64,000 nt of DNA, taken from Gallaecimonas xiamenensis 3-C-1. Its GTDB lineage: Bacteria; Pseudomonadota; Gammaproteobacteria; Enterobacterales; Gallaecimonadaceae. The stretch covers positions 115,605 through 179,604 of the forward strand of contig NZ_AMRI01000005.1 of assembly GCF_000299915.1 (NCBI RefSeq), written 5' to 3'. This document shows positions 1 to 9,493 of this stretch, in pieces. The notes under the pieces were generated by a model. It had not been told where the DNA came from, made no database searches, and worked only from the letters and a program-made list of their open reading frames with translations. Both the position numbers and the translations under genes were made by a program. Positions within the stretch are counted from its first letter, which is position 1, and each line of letters starts with the position of its first letter.

Positions 1-1811
1 TCAGCCAGCATTTGCGACACCAGCACATCGGCGCACAACAGCCCCGAGGTGACGCCCCGGGCGCCAAGGCCGCCCAGTAGCCACACCCCTTCATATTCGG
101 TAGCCGCCATCTCGTTCTCACTCTTGCCCTCAAAACCGGCCGGATCGGGCAGGGCGCCCACTACCGGCAGGTGGTCCCGCAGCACCACCCGGGTGCCGGC
201 ATTACCGCCGACGATTCCTTCCGGCAGCCAATCGGCACCCGGGAAGCTGGCCTTCATCTTGGCGATATTCTCTTGGTGCTCTTCCTCCCGCACCGCGATG
301 TCGAGGTCTTGGCGTACAAAGCTGGCGCCGATACACAGGGCCCCAGCCTCGGGCGGCGTCATATAACCGTTGTGGCACAGCACGGTATTAAGGCTGGCCA
401 ACTGGCCGTCGGCTTTGACTTGGCTGATTTGCCCGCGCACGGCGGTAAGCGGCAGCTTTTCGGCAAGGGTGATATTGCCGGGGCCGGCGGCAAGAATAAG
501 ATTATCGAAAGTGCCCAGCACGGCGTCGCCTGCCAAAAGCTGCCAACCCTCGGCACTTTGGCTAAAGCCGGTGACCTCCACATCAAACTGTACCTTGCTG
601 CCGGCCAGCAGCCAGTCCACCAACGCCGGCGGTTTCAGCCAGCCCGCTTTTTCAAAGTAAAGGCCAGGGTAGGGCAGGGACACCCCGGCCAGAGCGCTGG
701 CCTCCACATCGTCCACATAGCGGCAAAGGGCCGGATAGCCCTCGGCCAGGCGTGGGTAGCGGGCCTTGAGCTTGTCGTCCAGCGCCAGTTGCAGCAGACC
801 GTTGAGGCCTTGGGGAATGCCGCTTTCAACGGCAATGCGGCGGCTGTAGCCAAAGGCGCTGGCAAAAAGCTGGCTGACGGCGTCTTGGTCGATGTTTAAC
901 AGCGGGTAGAGCGCCCCTTGAGGGTTACCTGAGGCGCCGACGGCGGCCAGATTGTCTTTACAAAAAAGGGTGGCTTCGATGCCCCGGCGCCTTAGCTGCC
1001 AGGCACAGGCGGCGCCGGCAAGGCCAGCGCCGACAATGGCCACCTTGCCAAGCTTCTTCGCTGGGCGCCTTTGATAAATGGTGGCCGCAGGCTGGGCGCT
1101 GGGCGCTGCCAGGCACCCTGCCAGCATCTCCCTTTTGGTGCCAAAGCCCGGCACCTTGTTGGCGGCGAAGCCGGCGGCATTTAGGCCCCGGCGCACAAAG
1201 CCGGCGGCGGTAAAGGTGGCAAAGGTGCCGCCGGGTTTGGCAAGCTTGGCCATGGCGTCAAACAGGCTTTGCTGCCACATTTCGGGGTTTTTGGCGGGGG
1301 CAAAGCCGTCTAAAAACCAGGCGTCTACCAGGCCCCCTTGGGGGCGCTGCCAGCTTGGCAGCAGATCTTTAATGTCCCCCAGCCACAAGTCCAGGGTGAC
1401 CTTGCCAAACAGCAGGCGATGGCAGCCTTCGACGGCGTCGGGGTATTGCTCGATAAGCTGCTCCGAGAACGCGGCAAGTTCTGGCCAGGCGCTAAGGGCA
1501 GCGGTTAAATCGCTGCGGCTTAGGGGGAATTTCTCGGTGGAGATAAAGTGCAGCCGGGCCTTGGGGCCGGCCTGCGCATTAAAAGCCTGCCAGGCGGCCA
1601 GGAAGTTAAGGCCGGTGCCAAAGCCGGTTTCGGCGATAACAAAGGCCCCTTGGTGATCGCTAAAACGCTGGGGCAGGCCATTATTGTGCAAAAATACGAA
1701 GCGGCTTTCTTCAAGGCCAGAGGCGTTGGAAAAGTAAACGTCGTCAAAGTCTTGGGCCACCGGCGTGCCCTGTTCATTGAAATGTATGCTGGCCTGTCGC
1801 ATTGTTGTCAT
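1..1811 (-). CDS. mnmC: Bifunctional tRNA 5-methylaminomethyl-2-thiouridine biosynthesis protein MnmC, 3' end cut by window
   Basis: MnmC makes the last two steps of mnm5s2U at wobble position 34 of tRNA: a C-terminal FAD domain removes carboxymethyl from cmnm5U and an N-terminal SAM-dependent domain methylates the resulting nm5U. Read on the minus strand the protein starts MTTMRQASIHFNEQGTPV. The methyltransferase domain follows (GFGTGLNFLAAW SAM loop, then DAWFLDGFAPAKNPEMW), and at about residue 250 the FAD domain opens with a dinucleotide-binding VAIVGAGLAGAACA. About 603 codons are inside the window and the frame is still open at base 1; the family is about 660 residues, so some 60 residues are missing. 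The ATG at 1802 is an alternative in-frame start. The gene is divergent from fabB, and a TAGAAT at 1838-1833 on the minus strand could be its -10 box. Confidence 0.93.
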   Translation of the reverse strand, partial: MTTMRQASIHFNEQGTPVAQDFDDVYFSNASGLEESRFVFLHNNGLPQRFSDHQGAFVIAETGFGTGLNFLAAWQAFNAQAGPKARLHFISTEKFPLSRSDLTAALSAWPELAAFSEQLIEQYPDAVEGCHRLLFGKVTLDLWLGDIKDLLPSWQRPQGGLVDAWFLDGFAPAKNPEMWQQSLFDAMAKLAKPGGTFATFTAAGFVRRGLNAAGFAANKVPGFGTKREMLAGCLAAPSAQPAATIYQRRPAKKLGKVAIVGAGLAGAACAWQLRRRGIEATLFCKDNLAAVGASGNPQGALYPLLNIDQDAVSQLFASAFGYSRRIAVESGIPQGLNGLLQLALDDKLKARYPRLAEGYPALCRYVDDVEASALAGVSLPYPGLYFEKAGWLKPPALVDWLLAGSKVQFDVEVTGFSQSAEGWQLLAGDAVLGTFDNLILAAGPGNITLAEKLPLTAVRGQISQVKADGQLASLNTVLCHNGYMTPPEAGALCIGASFVRQDLDIAVREEEHQENIAKMKASFPGADWLPEGIVGGNAGTRVVLRDHLPVVGALPDPAGFEGKSENEMAATEYEGVWLLGGLGARGVTSGLLCADVLVSQMLA

Positions 1812-1932
1812 CCCCGCTGCTTAGGGTGGCGTATTCTACCCTTGACCTGGGTACTGGACCATGGGGAAAGCCGACCACTTGGGTTTGTCCCTTTGCGTAC
1901 CATAGGGTTAATGCAACTGAATTAAGTGAGGC

Positions 1933-3150
1933 ATGATGAAACGCGTCGTGATCACCGGTCTGGGTGTGGTATCCAGCATCGGCAACAACGCAGAGGAAGT
2001 GCTGGCGTCCCTGAAAGCCGGTAAGAGCGGTATCTCCCATTCCCAGCAGTTCGTAGAACAGGGGCTGCGGTCCCAGGTTTGGGGTGATGTGAAGCTGGAT
2101 ATCAGCGAGCACATCGACCGTAAAGCCATCCGCTTTATGGGTGAAGCCGCCGGTTATGCCTACATTGCCATGGAGCAAGCTATCGCGGACGCGGGCCTTT
2201 CTGAGGAGCAGGTGTCCAATATTCGTACCGGTATCGTTGCCGGCTCCGGCGGCGCCTCCAGCAAGAACCAGAGCCTGGCCATCGACACCCTGCGCGAAAA
2301 AGGCGTCAAGCGCGTCGGCCCCTACATGGTGCCGCGCACCATGTCGTCCACCGTTTCTGCCTGCCTGGCCACCCCTTTTAAAATCAAGGGCGTGAACTAC
2401 TCCATCAGCTCCGCCTGCTCCACCTCTGCCCACTGTATCGGCCATGCTGCCGAGCTTATCCAGTTGGGCAAGCAGGACATGGTCTTTGCCGGCGGCGGTG
2501 AAGAAGTGGATTGGACCCTGGCGATGATGTTCGACGCCATGGGCGCCCTGTCTACCAAGTACAACGACAGCCCGGAAAAGGCCTCCCGCACCTATGATGC
2601 GGACCGTGACGGTTTCGTTATTTCCGGTGGCGGCGGCATGGTGGTGGTGGAAGAGCTGGAACACGCCCTGGCTCGCGGCGCCAAGATTTACGCCGAGATT
2701 GTTGGCTACGGCGCCACCTCCGACGGTTACGACATGGTCGCCCCCAGCGGTGAAGGCGCCCTGCGCTGCATGCAGATGGCCATGCAGGGTGTGGACGGCG
2801 CTATCGACTACATCAACACCCACGGCACCTCCACCCCGGTGGGCGACGTCAAAGAGCTGGAAGCCATCCGCACCCTCTTTGGTGACAAGGTACCGGCCAT
2901 CTCCGCCACCAAGGCCATGACTGGCCACGCCCTGGGCGCTGCCGGTGTGCACGAGGCCATTTACTCGCTGCTGATGATGGAGCACGGCTTTATCGCCCCG
3001 TCGGTCAACATCGAGAACCTCGACGAGAAAGCGGACGGCATGCCGGTTATTCGCGCCGCCACCGACGCCAAACTGAATGTGGTGATGTCCAACAGCTTCG
3101 GCTTTGGCGGCACCAACGCCTCCCTGGTGATGAAACGCTACCAGGGCTAA
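1933..3150 (+). CDS. fabB: 3-oxoacyl-[acyl-carrier-protein] synthase I (KAS I)
   Basis: Condensing enzyme of type II fatty acid synthesis. It elongates acyl-ACP with malonyl-ACP in the cytosol and is the isozyme needed for unsaturated fatty acids in E. coli. The 405-residue protein matches the E. coli length (406). The thiolase-fold catalytic set is visible: nucleophile Cys162 in SACSTSAH, His297 in [11 protein letters not shown], Lys327 and His332 in [11 protein letters not shown], plus the glycine-rich GFGGTN near the C-terminus. An AGTGAGG ribosome site precedes two consecutive ATGs (1933 and 1936); either could be used. The gene is followed by a strong terminator and is probably monocistronic. 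I found no clear FabR or FadR site upstream. Confidence 0.97.
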   Translation: MMKRVVITGLGVVSSIGNNAEEVLASLKAGKSGISHSQQFVEQGLRSQVWGDVKLDISEHIDRKAIRFMGEAAGYAYIAMEQAIADAGLSEEQVSNIRTGIVAGSGGASSKNQSLAIDTLREKGVKRVGPYMVPRTMSSTVSACLATPFKIKGVNYSISSACSTSAHCIGHAAELIQLGKQDMVFAGGGEEVDWTLAMMFDAMGALSTKYNDSPEKASRTYDADRDGFVISGGGGMVVVEELEHALARGAKIYAEIVGYGATSDGYDMVAPSGEGALRCMQMAMQGVDGAIDYINTHGTSTPVGDVKELEAIRTLFGDKVPAISATKAMTGHALGAAGVHEAIYSLLMMEHGFIAPSVNIENLDEKADGMPVIRAATDAKLNVVMSNSFGFGGTNASLVMKRYQG

Positions 3151-3164
3151 GGCTTCTAAAAAGG

Positions 3165-3201
3165 CCGGTTTGGGGTAGACTCACCCCAAACCGGTTTTTT
3201 T
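3165..3201 (+). terminator. Rho-independent terminator after fabB
   Basis: A perfect 12-bp stem (3165-3176 with 3183-3194) around a 6-base loop is followed by seven T residues. It ends only 11 bases before the pdxB start codon. Confidence 0.95.
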
Positions 3202-3212
3202 GTGCCTGCACC

Positions 3213-4289
3213 ATGCTCAATATCCTTGCCGACGGCCTGATGCCCCTGGTCGACGATCTCTTTGCCCCTCTGGGAACACTGCAACGTTTCGAAGGCCGCC
3301 AACCGACGCCAGCGCAGCTGGCCCAGGCCGAGGTTTTGCTGGTACGCTCGGTGACCCAGGTCGACGCCGCCCTGCTGACCCAGGCGCCCAAGTTGCGCTT
3401 TATCGGCTCCGCCACCATAGGCACCGACCATCTCGACATTAAAGCCATTGAAGAAAAAGGTCTTTTTTGGACTGCCGCCCCTGGCTGCAATGCCGACGCC
3501 GTAGCCGACTATGTGCTGTCGGCGGTACTGAACTGGCAGACGATGACTGGCCGGGACCTGCCGGCCTTGACCGTCGGCATTGTCGGCGTCGGAAATATTG
3601 GCTCTCGGCTGTCTAGACGGCTAAATGTGCTGGGTGTTAAGGTGCTGTGCTGCGATCCGCCAAAGGGCGAGCCGGGTTTTATCACCCTGGCCCAGATGCT
3701 GCCCCAGGTGGACGTGCTGACCTTGCATGTACCTGGCGGCCAGGGCACGCGCCATATGATTGGGGCAACCGAATTGGCCGCCATGAAACCAGGGGCGCTG
3801 CTGATCAACAGTTGCCGTGGCAGCGTGGTGGATAACGCCGCCCTGCTGGCCTGGCTTGAAGCCGGGGCCGGGCAGGCGGTGCTGGACGTCTTTGCAACCG
3901 AGCCGGATTTTGACCGGCGACTGTTGGACCTGGGGCTGTGGCTGACGCCGCACATTGCCGGCCACAGCATAGAAGGCAAGCGCCGAGGCACCTGGATGCT
4001 TTATGAAGCCCTGTGCCAGAAGCTAGGGCAGGTGCCCCAGGGGCGCTTTGAAGACCAGCTGCCAAGGGCGCCGGTGGAAAGCATCAGCGGCATTGAGCTG
4101 GCCGTTAGGCGCCTTGGCAACCTGGTGTTTGATATCCGGGATGACGACGCCTGGTTCAGGGCCGGCCTCAAGGCCGGCCGCACATTCGATGAGCTGCGCC
4201 GCAGTTACCCCAAAAGGAGGGAATGGGGCAGCCTCAAGGCAGGATCTTTGGAAGACGGCGCCAGGCTTTGGGACCTGGCGTCACATTGA
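3213..4289 (+). CDS. pdxB: Erythronate-4-phosphate dehydrogenase
   Basis: Second step of DXP-dependent pyridoxal phosphate synthesis: NAD-linked oxidation of 4-phosphoerythronate to 2-oxo-3-hydroxy-4-phosphobutanoate. The 358-residue protein has the D-2-hydroxyacid dehydrogenase layout. A catalytic-domain start (LADGLMPLVDDLF) precedes a Rossmann GIVGVGNIG at about 122-130, an active-site Arg in NSCRGSVVDNAALL (about 202) and an active-site His in TPHIAGHSIEGKRRG (about 247). A PdxB-specific C-terminal dimerisation tail of about 100 residues follows. It is slightly shorter than E. coli PdxB (378). No good Shine-Dalgarno precedes the ATG and the fabB terminator ends 11 bases upstream. It is followed by asd after about 10 bases, suggesting a two-gene unit. 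Confidence 0.95.
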   Translation: MLNILADGLMPLVDDLFAPLGTLQRFEGRQPTPAQLAQAEVLLVRSVTQVDAALLTQAPKLRFIGSATIGTDHLDIKAIEEKGLFWTAAPGCNADAVADYVLSAVLNWQTMTGRDLPALTVGIVGVGNIGSRLSRRLNVLGVKVLCCDPPKGEPGFITLAQMLPQVDVLTLHVPGGQGTRHMIGATELAAMKPGALLINSCRGSVVDNAALLAWLEAGAGQAVLDVFATEPDFDRRLLDLGLWLTPHIAGHSIEGKRRGTWMLYEALCQKLGQVPQGRFEDQLPRAPVESISGIELAVRRLGNLVFDIRDDDAWFRAGLKAGRTFDELRRSYPKRREWGSLKAGSLEDGARLWDLASH

Positions 4290-4299
4290 CGAGGTAATG

Positions 4300-5307
4300 A
4301 TGACAATCAACGTGGCAATCCTGGGCGCCTCTGGCGCCGTCGGTGACACCCTGCTGGAGCTGCTGGAAGAGCGCGACTTTCCGGTAGGGGAACTCTTTTT
4401 GCTGGCCTCCAGCCGCTCTGCTGGCCAAACCCGTCAATTCAAAGGCAAGAGCCTGATTATCGAGGACGTGGAGCAGTTTGACTGGTCCAAGGTCGAGCTG
4501 GCCTTCTTCTCCGCCGGTGGCAGCGTGTCTCGCCACTGGGCGCCCATTGCCGCCGATGCCGGGGTATTGGTGATCGACAATACTTCCGAGTTCCGCTACC
4601 AGCCGGAAGTGCCGCTGGTGGTGCCGGAAGTGAACCCCGAAGCCATTGCCGATTATCGCAACCGCAACATCATTGCCAACCCCAACTGCTCTACCATCCA
4701 GATGCTGGTGGCCCTCAAGCCCATTCATGACCGCTACGGCATCAGCCGCATCAATGTGGCCACTTACCAGGCCACCTCCGGTGCCGGGCGCAGCGCCATG
4801 GAAGAGCTGGCCAAGCAGACCGCCGACGTGCTGAGCGGCCGTCCCGCCGAGCCCAGCAAGTTCCCCAAGCAAATTGCATTTAACTGTTTGCCGCAAATTG
4901 ACGTCTTCCAAGATAACGGCTTCACCAAAGAAGAGATGAAGATGCACTGGGAAACCCAGAAAATTCTGGGGGACGACAGTGTTGCTGTGAACGCCACCTG
5001 TGTAAGGGTACCGGCTTTCTACGGCCATGCTGAAGCGGTGCACCTGGAAGCCCATCAGCCGGTTGACGTCAATGAAGTCAAGGCGCTGCTGGCCCAGGCG
5101 CCCGGTATCGAGCTGGTTGAAGACAGCGACTACCCAACCCAGGTGACTCATGCCTCTGGCAGCGACAGCGTCTTCGTCAGCCGGGTGAGGGCGGACTTCA
5201 GTCACCCCCATGGACTCAACCTCTGGGTGGTGGCCGACAACGTCCGTAAGGGGGCAGCCACCAACAGCGTGCAAATCGCTGAGCATTGGCTAGCCAACTA
5301 CCGCTAG
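4300..5307 (+). CDS. asd: Aspartate-semialdehyde dehydrogenase
   Basis: NADPH-dependent reduction of aspartyl-4-phosphate to aspartate semialdehyde, the branch-point intermediate for lysine/diaminopimelate, threonine and methionine. At 335 residues it has the N-terminal AILGASGAVGDTLLELL nucleotide-binding loop, the catalytic Cys in NPNCSTIQ, the SGAGRSAMEEL segment, and a His in RVPAFYGHAEAVHLE. The retained NPNC motif separates it from E. coli Usg, which occupies the same neighbourhood but has lost the catalytic Cys. The GAGG at 4291-4294 favours the ATG at 4300 over the one at 4297. A longer in-frame reading back to 4048 only overlaps pdxB and is not real. A terminator follows. Confidence 0.94.
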   Translation: MTINVAILGASGAVGDTLLELLEERDFPVGELFLLASSRSAGQTRQFKGKSLIIEDVEQFDWSKVELAFFSAGGSVSRHWAPIAADAGVLVIDNTSEFRYQPEVPLVVPEVNPEAIADYRNRNIIANPNCSTIQMLVALKPIHDRYGISRINVATYQATSGAGRSAMEELAKQTADVLSGRPAEPSKFPKQIAFNCLPQIDVFQDNGFTKEEMKMHWETQKILGDDSVAVNATCVRVPAFYGHAEAVHLEAHQPVDVNEVKALLAQAPGIELVEDSDYPTQVTHASGSDSVFVSRVRADFSHPHGLNLWVVADNVRKGAATNSVQIAEHWLANYR

Positions 5308-5309
5308 GC

Positions 5310-5335
5310 AAAACCGCCCTACAGGGCGGTTTTTT
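5310..5335 (+). terminator. Terminator after asd
   Basis: AAAACCGCCC (5310-5319) pairs with GGGCGGTTTT (5324-5333) around a 4-base loop and is followed by more T residues. Confidence 0.93.
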
Positions 5336-5339
5336 GTTA

Positions 5340-5369
5340 TTGGCGCACTGTTACAGCCTTGTTTATGAT
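5340..5369 (+). promoter_or_regulatory. Candidate sigma-70 promoter of fimV
   Basis: TTGGCG (5340-5345), an 18-base spacer and TATGAT (5364-5369) lie between the asd terminator and fimV. The -10 box is good and the -35 box is partial. Confidence 0.45.
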
Positions 5370-5423
5370 AGCTTCGTTTGACAATTACAATGAAAGGACT
5401 CACAAGGAGTCCTGGGGATCGGC

Positions 5424-8400
5424 ATGAAACTTTCAAGGATCGCTGCCTTGGTCCTGGCTACTGGTGTCAGTAGCCAGGCGCTTGCATTGGAACTCGGGGA
5501 GCTGAAGGTCAGCTCTGCTATCAACCAACCCTTTGCCGCCAAGCTGGAATTGGTTGGCCCCGACGCCCTGGACCCGACCAAGATCCGTATCGATCTGTCG
5601 GCCCGCCAGGCGTTCGAACCCCTGGGCCAGAAGGTCCAGGTCAAGGTTGACGATATCGTCACCGAAAAAGGCCGTCGCTACCTGGTGCTCTCCTCCGCCG
5701 ACAATGTCTCGGCGCCTTTTGTCTCTCTCCAGGTGGATATTGCCGGCTTGCCCAGCGGCCGGGTTACCAACGATTACGACTTGCTGTTGGACGATAAGCC
5801 CAGCAGCGATCTGTCGGCCCTGCCTCAGGAAAACCGTAGCGCTGCCCCGGCAGCGGCCGCCAAGCCCAAAGTTACGGTTAACAGCCCGGCCAAGACCACG
5901 GCTACCGACTTGGCCTCCGGCCATACCGGCAAGAGCGATTTCTACGGCCCCATCTCTCCCAGCGATACCCTGTGGAGCCTGGCCAACGGCCTGCGCCCTG
6001 ACCGCAGCGTCTCCGTCTATCAGACCATGATCGCCATCCAGCGCAAGAATCCCGAAGCCTTTCTGGACGGCGACATCAACCGCATGGTCAAAGGTTCCAT
6101 CCTGCGGGTGCCGACCCTGGCCGAAGTCCAGGCGGTGGACCCGGATGAAGCCCGTCGCCGTTTTGTCAGTGGCACTACCGTCACGGCGTCGCGCCTGACC
6201 CAAAACGACAGCCCTCAGGTCAGCCGCTCTGTGGCCCAGCCCAAGGTCGCGGAAAAGCCCAAGACCAGCACCAGCGCACCGGCTGTGGTCAAGGCCAGCA
6301 GCAACGGGCCCAAGGTGGACGAATCCCTGTTGCAGCAGAAGCTCAACGAACAAGCCCAGCGCCACGCCGAAGAAATGGCGCAGCTGCGTAAGGAGCTGTC
6401 CTCCAGCACCGACAATCTGGAAGAAGTGCTGGCGGAGAATCAGCGCCTGAAGAGCCGCATCAACCAGGTAATGGAAGAGTTGGCCAGCCTGCAGCAACAA
6501 CTGGCCGATGAGGTCAAGCTCCAAGAAGAGCTGCGCCAGGTGATCGCCAGCCAAAACGCCAAGCTCAACCAGCCCCAGGCCAGTAAGGAAGAAGGGGACT
6601 TCTTCGGTCAGCTGCTCAATACCACCTGGGGCCTGGCCCTGCTGGGCGCCATTCCCGGCCTGCTGCTGTTGTTGCTGGGCCTGCGCTGGTGGCGTGGCCG
6701 CAACAAGGAAGAAGTGAGCGAAGAGCGCAGCTTTGCCTCTCGTATCGTCAACAAGGACGAGAGCGCCGACGACGGCATGGACAATCTGGATGGCGCTGCG
6801 GCGGCTGCCCTTGCTGCCGGGGCTGCGGGTGCTGCCCTGGCCGATGAGGACGACATTCAGGACGACCCCCTGGCTGACGCCTCTCTTGACGACATGCTGG
6901 CGTCATTGCCCGATGAGGAAGAAGAACTGCCTGCGGCAGAAGCCCCCCCAACTGCCGAGCAGGAAGAGTTCTTCGAAGAAGATGATTTTGCCATCCGCCT
7001 CGATGAAGAAAGCGATCTGGACGATTGGGTGGTACTGGAAGAGCAGACCACGCAGCAGCGGATGAGCGAGGCAGAAGAGATCCTGGAAGACCAACCGGAG
7101 GAGACCCCGGCAGACGATCTGGATGCCGCCCTGGACGCGTCCATCTCAGAAGTCGAAGCTCTGCTCAGCGAGGAAGACGCTGCCGAACCTGTGGCCGAGC
7201 CACAGGCGCCTTCGGTTGCCGAAGCCAACCAGGCCTTCGACGATGAGAGTCTGCAGCTGCCAGAGCAAGATGACGATGCCTTCCTGGCTGCCGCTGTGGT
7301 ACAGCAAGCCGCAGATGATGCCAAAGACGATCTCCAGGCCAGCACCTCAGCGGCGGTAGCCGAGGCCGTTGCCGAGCCTGTGGCAGAAGATCTGGCCTCT
7401 GAGGAGACGGCTGAGGAGCCGTTGCTGTCTGAGCTGCCGGACTTTGAAGAGGAAGTTCCAGTTGCTGTGGAGCCGACCCAGGCAACGGTCCCGCCGCTAG
7501 CGGAAGAGAGCGCCTTTGCTGAGGAAGAGGCCCCGGCCGAAGCCGAGCCGCAGCTGGCCGACTTGCCCCAGGAAGATGACTTGCCGGCCTTCGATGCCTT
7601 GGATGAGCAGCCTGCGGCCATGGCGCCTGAAGATGACGATATCCCGACTTTTGCCGCCACTGAGCCGGCCGGAAACGACCTGGAGCAGGCAGAAGACGAT
7701 GAGCTGGCCTTTGAGGAAAGCGAACTGGCGGACTTCAACGACTTCAATGTGGCAGCGGCAGATGCCCTGTTGGCGGGGATGAGCAAAGAGGATGGCCAGG
7801 CGCTGGCCGACGACACCGCAGAGGAAGACGAGGATCTGTTGTCTCTGCCGGAGCTGGACGAGGATTTTAACTTCGACGACCTGGATAAGGCCCCTCAAGA
7901 GGTGAATGCCTCGGTGAACGAGACAGAACTGGACCTGGACGACGACATCCTGGAGCTGGATGAGGACGCCGAACTGGCCAACGATGATCTGCTGGCCGAA
8001 ATTGCCGGTTACGAGGACCAGAACGAGTTGTCGCTGGACAACCTTGACGAGGACTCGCTGCTGGAGCAGGAAGAAGGCCAGATTCCTGGACAAAAGTGGG
8101 ATGCTGAGAACACTCTTAATTGGGAAGCACCCAAGGTCGACAGCATTGCCTTTGACAACAATCCTGTGGCGTTGGAAGGGGAAGGCCTGGATTGGCAGGC
8201 CCCCAAGGCCGGCAAAGAGGACTTTATCGACATCGATGAGTTGATGAAGGACGCTGACAGTGACCTCAGCGAAGAAGATCCCTACGGCGAGTGGTCTCTG
8301 GCCCTGGACATGAAAGGCTATGAGGATCTGGTAGGCAAAGGGGATGAAGAGGACGACTCCCAGATGGGTTCCAAGCTGGACCTGGCCCGCGCCTACATGG

Positions 8401-8507
8401 AAATAGACGACCTGGACTCGGCCAGGGAGCTGCTGGACGAGGTCCAGGCCAAAGGCAGCGTCGATGAAAAGGCCGAAGCCATCAAACTCCTTGGTCGCCT
8501 AGGCTGA
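5424..8507 (+). CDS. fimV: FimV-family polar hub protein (LysM-like domain, acidic cytoplasmic region)
   Basis: FimV is an inner-membrane protein linking the peptidoglycan layer to the cytoplasm. In Pseudomonas it is needed for type IV pilus/twitching, and in Vibrio the related HubP anchors polar proteins. This 1027-residue protein shows a signal peptide (residues 1-23), a conserved periplasmic domain, a LysM-like segment at about 174-234 ([20 protein letters not shown]), and a coiled coil rich in Q, E and L at about 300-385. One transmembrane helix (about 398-422) is followed by the RWWRGRNK positive stop. A very acidic Asp/Glu/Ala-rich cytoplasmic stretch of about 530 residues ends in a FimV C-terminal helical domain ([20 protein letters not shown]). 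Its position between asd and truA matches Pseudomonas. No type IV pilus genes are in this window. Confidence 0.93.
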   Translation: MKLSRIAALVLATGVSSQALALELGELKVSSAINQPFAAKLELVGPDALDPTKIRIDLSARQAFEPLGQKVQVKVDDIVTEKGRRYLVLSSADNVSAPFVSLQVDIAGLPSGRVTNDYDLLLDDKPSSDLSALPQENRSAAPAAAAKPKVTVNSPAKTTATDLASGHTGKSDFYGPISPSDTLWSLANGLRPDRSVSVYQTMIAIQRKNPEAFLDGDINRMVKGSILRVPTLAEVQAVDPDEARRRFVSGTTVTASRLTQNDSPQVSRSVAQPKVAEKPKTSTSAPAVVKASSNGPKVDESLLQQKLNEQAQRHAEEMAQLRKELSSSTDNLEEVLAENQRLKSRINQVMEELASLQQQLADEVKLQEELRQVIASQNAKLNQPQASKEEGDFFGQLLNTTWGLALLGAIPGLLLLLLGLRWWRGRNKEEVSEERSFASRIVNKDESADDGMDNLDGAAAAALAAGAAGAALADEDDIQDDPLADASLDDMLASLPDEEEELPAAEAPPTAEQEEFFEEDDFAIRLDEESDLDDWVVLEEQTTQQRMSEAEEILEDQPEETPADDLDAALDASISEVEALLSEEDAAEPVAEPQAPSVAEANQAFDDESLQLPEQDDDAFLAAAVVQQAADDAKDDLQASTSAAVAEAVAEPVAEDLASEETAEEPLLSELPDFEEEVPVAVEPTQATVPPLAEESAFAEEEAPAEAEPQLADLPQEDDLPAFDALDEQPAAMAPEDDDIPTFAATEPAGNDLEQAEDDELAFEESELADFNDFNVAAADALLAGMSKEDGQALADDTAEEDEDLLSLPELDEDFNFDDLDKAPQEVNASVNETELDLDDDILELDEDAELANDDLLAEIAGYEDQNELSLDNLDEDSLLEQEEGQIPGQKWDAENTLNWEAPKVDSIAFDNNPVALEGEGLDWQAPKAGKEDFIDIDELMKDADSDLSEEDPYGEWSLALDMKGYEDLVGKGDEEDDSQMGSKLDLARAYMEIDDLDSARELLDEVQAKGSVDEKAEAIKLLGRLG

Positions 8508-8517
8508 CCAATCCCCA

Positions 8518-8547
8518 AAAAGCGGTGGCCATGCCACCGCTTTTCTT
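8518..8547 (+). terminator. Terminator after fimV
   Basis: AAAAGCGGTGGC (8518-8529) pairs with GCCACCGCTTTT (8533-8544) around loop CAT, with further T residues after C8545. Confidence 0.93.
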
Positions 8548-8554
8548 TTGCGGC

Positions 8555-8560
8555 TATAAT
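8555..8560 (+). promoter_or_regulatory. -10 box of the truA promoter
   Basis: A perfect TATAAT is followed by the GC-rich stretch GCCCGCC. The -35 region must fall inside the right arm of the fimV terminator (around 8532-8537) and is poor, so terminator and promoter are merged. Confidence 0.55.
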
Positions 8561-8590
8561 GCCCGCCCCGAATACAGTAGAGACAGATTG

Positions 8591-9385
8591 ATGCGTATCG
8601 CCCTTGGCATCGAATACGACGGTAGCCGCTATTTCGGCTGGCAACGCCAGCAGGAAGTGGACAGCGTGCAGGCCCAGTTGGAAGCGGCCATCAGCAAGGT
8701 GGCCAACGAGCCTGTCGAGATCTTCTGTGCCGGGCGTACCGACGCCGGTGTCCACGGCACCGGCCAGGTGGTGCATTTCGACACCCAGGCCATTCGCGGG
8801 GAAGGGGCCTGGACCCTGGGTCTTAACTCCAACCTGCCGGATGACATCGCCGTGCGCTGGGCCATGCCGGTTAGCGAGGACTTCCATGCCCGTTTCTCCG
8901 CAACCGCCCGCCGCTACCGCTATATCATCGTCAACCAGCCCTACCGGCCCGGCTTGCTGCGCCAGGGGGTCACCCACTACCACAGGCCCTTGGACGAAAA
9001 GGCAATGCACAGGGCTGCCCAGGCGTTGCTGGGGGAGCAGGACTTTTCCAGTTTCCGTGCCGTGCAATGCCAATCCAATACTCCCTTTCGCAACGTGATG
9101 GCGGTGTCGGTGGGGCGCTTTAACCACTATGTGGTGGTGGACATCCAGGCCAATGCCTTCTTGCACCATATGGTGCGCAATATTGTCGGCACCCTTCTAA
9201 AGGTCGGGGACGGGGAGCTGCCCGAGACGGCGGTGGCCGAACTGCTGGCCCTTAGGGACAGGAGCCTGGCACCGGCGACGGCACCGTCCAACGGCCTTTA
9301 CCTGGTAGCGGTGACTTACCCGGATCACTTCGGGTTGCCGCAACCGCAGCCGGGCCCCCTGTTCCTGCCAGACCCCCTCAGCTGA
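8591..9385 (+). CDS. truA: tRNA pseudouridine(38-40) synthase TruA
   Basis: Isomerises uridines 38, 39 and 40 in the anticodon arm of many tRNAs. The 264-residue protein starts [20 protein letters not shown]. It holds the catalytic Asp in [18 protein letters not shown] and the family block [17 protein letters not shown]. The start at 8591 is chosen because homologues begin at this point; the upstream in-frame ATG at 8525 would lie inside the fimV terminator. The C-terminus ends in a Pro-rich tail. It is separated from accD by about 110 bases with its own promoter candidate. Confidence 0.95.
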   Translation: MRIALGIEYDGSRYFGWQRQQEVDSVQAQLEAAISKVANEPVEIFCAGRTDAGVHGTGQVVHFDTQAIRGEGAWTLGLNSNLPDDIAVRWAMPVSEDFHARFSATARRYRYIIVNQPYRPGLLRQGVTHYHRPLDEKAMHRAAQALLGEQDFSSFRAVQCQSNTPFRNVMAVSVGRFNHYVVVDIQANAFLHHMVRNIVGTLLKVGDGELPETAVAELLALRDRSLAPATAPSNGLYLVAVTYPDHFGLPQPQPGPLFLPDPLS

Positions 9386-9392
9386 CCAGTTT

Positions 9393-9421
9393 TTGCTGTA
9401 AGCCCCTTGGCTATCTATGCT
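9393..9421 (+). promoter_or_regulatory. Candidate promoter of accD
   Basis: TTGCTG (9393-9398), a 17-base spacer and TATGCT (9416-9421) lie directly downstream of truA. Confidence 0.45.
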
Positions 9422-9446
9422 TTAATGCCATGAGTAGTAAGGTTTC

Positions 9447-9470
9447 AATGGCGCCTGGGAAGGCGCCATT
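9447..9470 (+). promoter_or_regulatory. Hairpin in the accD leader
   Basis: AATGGCGCCT (9447-9456) pairs perfectly with AGGCGCCATT (9461-9470) around loop GGGA. No T-run follows, so it is not a normal terminator. It sits about 24 bases before the accD ATG, within the predicted 5' leader. Confidence 0.6.
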
Positions 9471-9493
9471 TCAGTAGCTCTCACAGGTGTCAC

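Noticed and set aside
4048..4299. N-terminal extension of asd
   Set aside because: It lies within the pdxB coding region in another frame and Asd proteins begin just before the GASGAVG loop.
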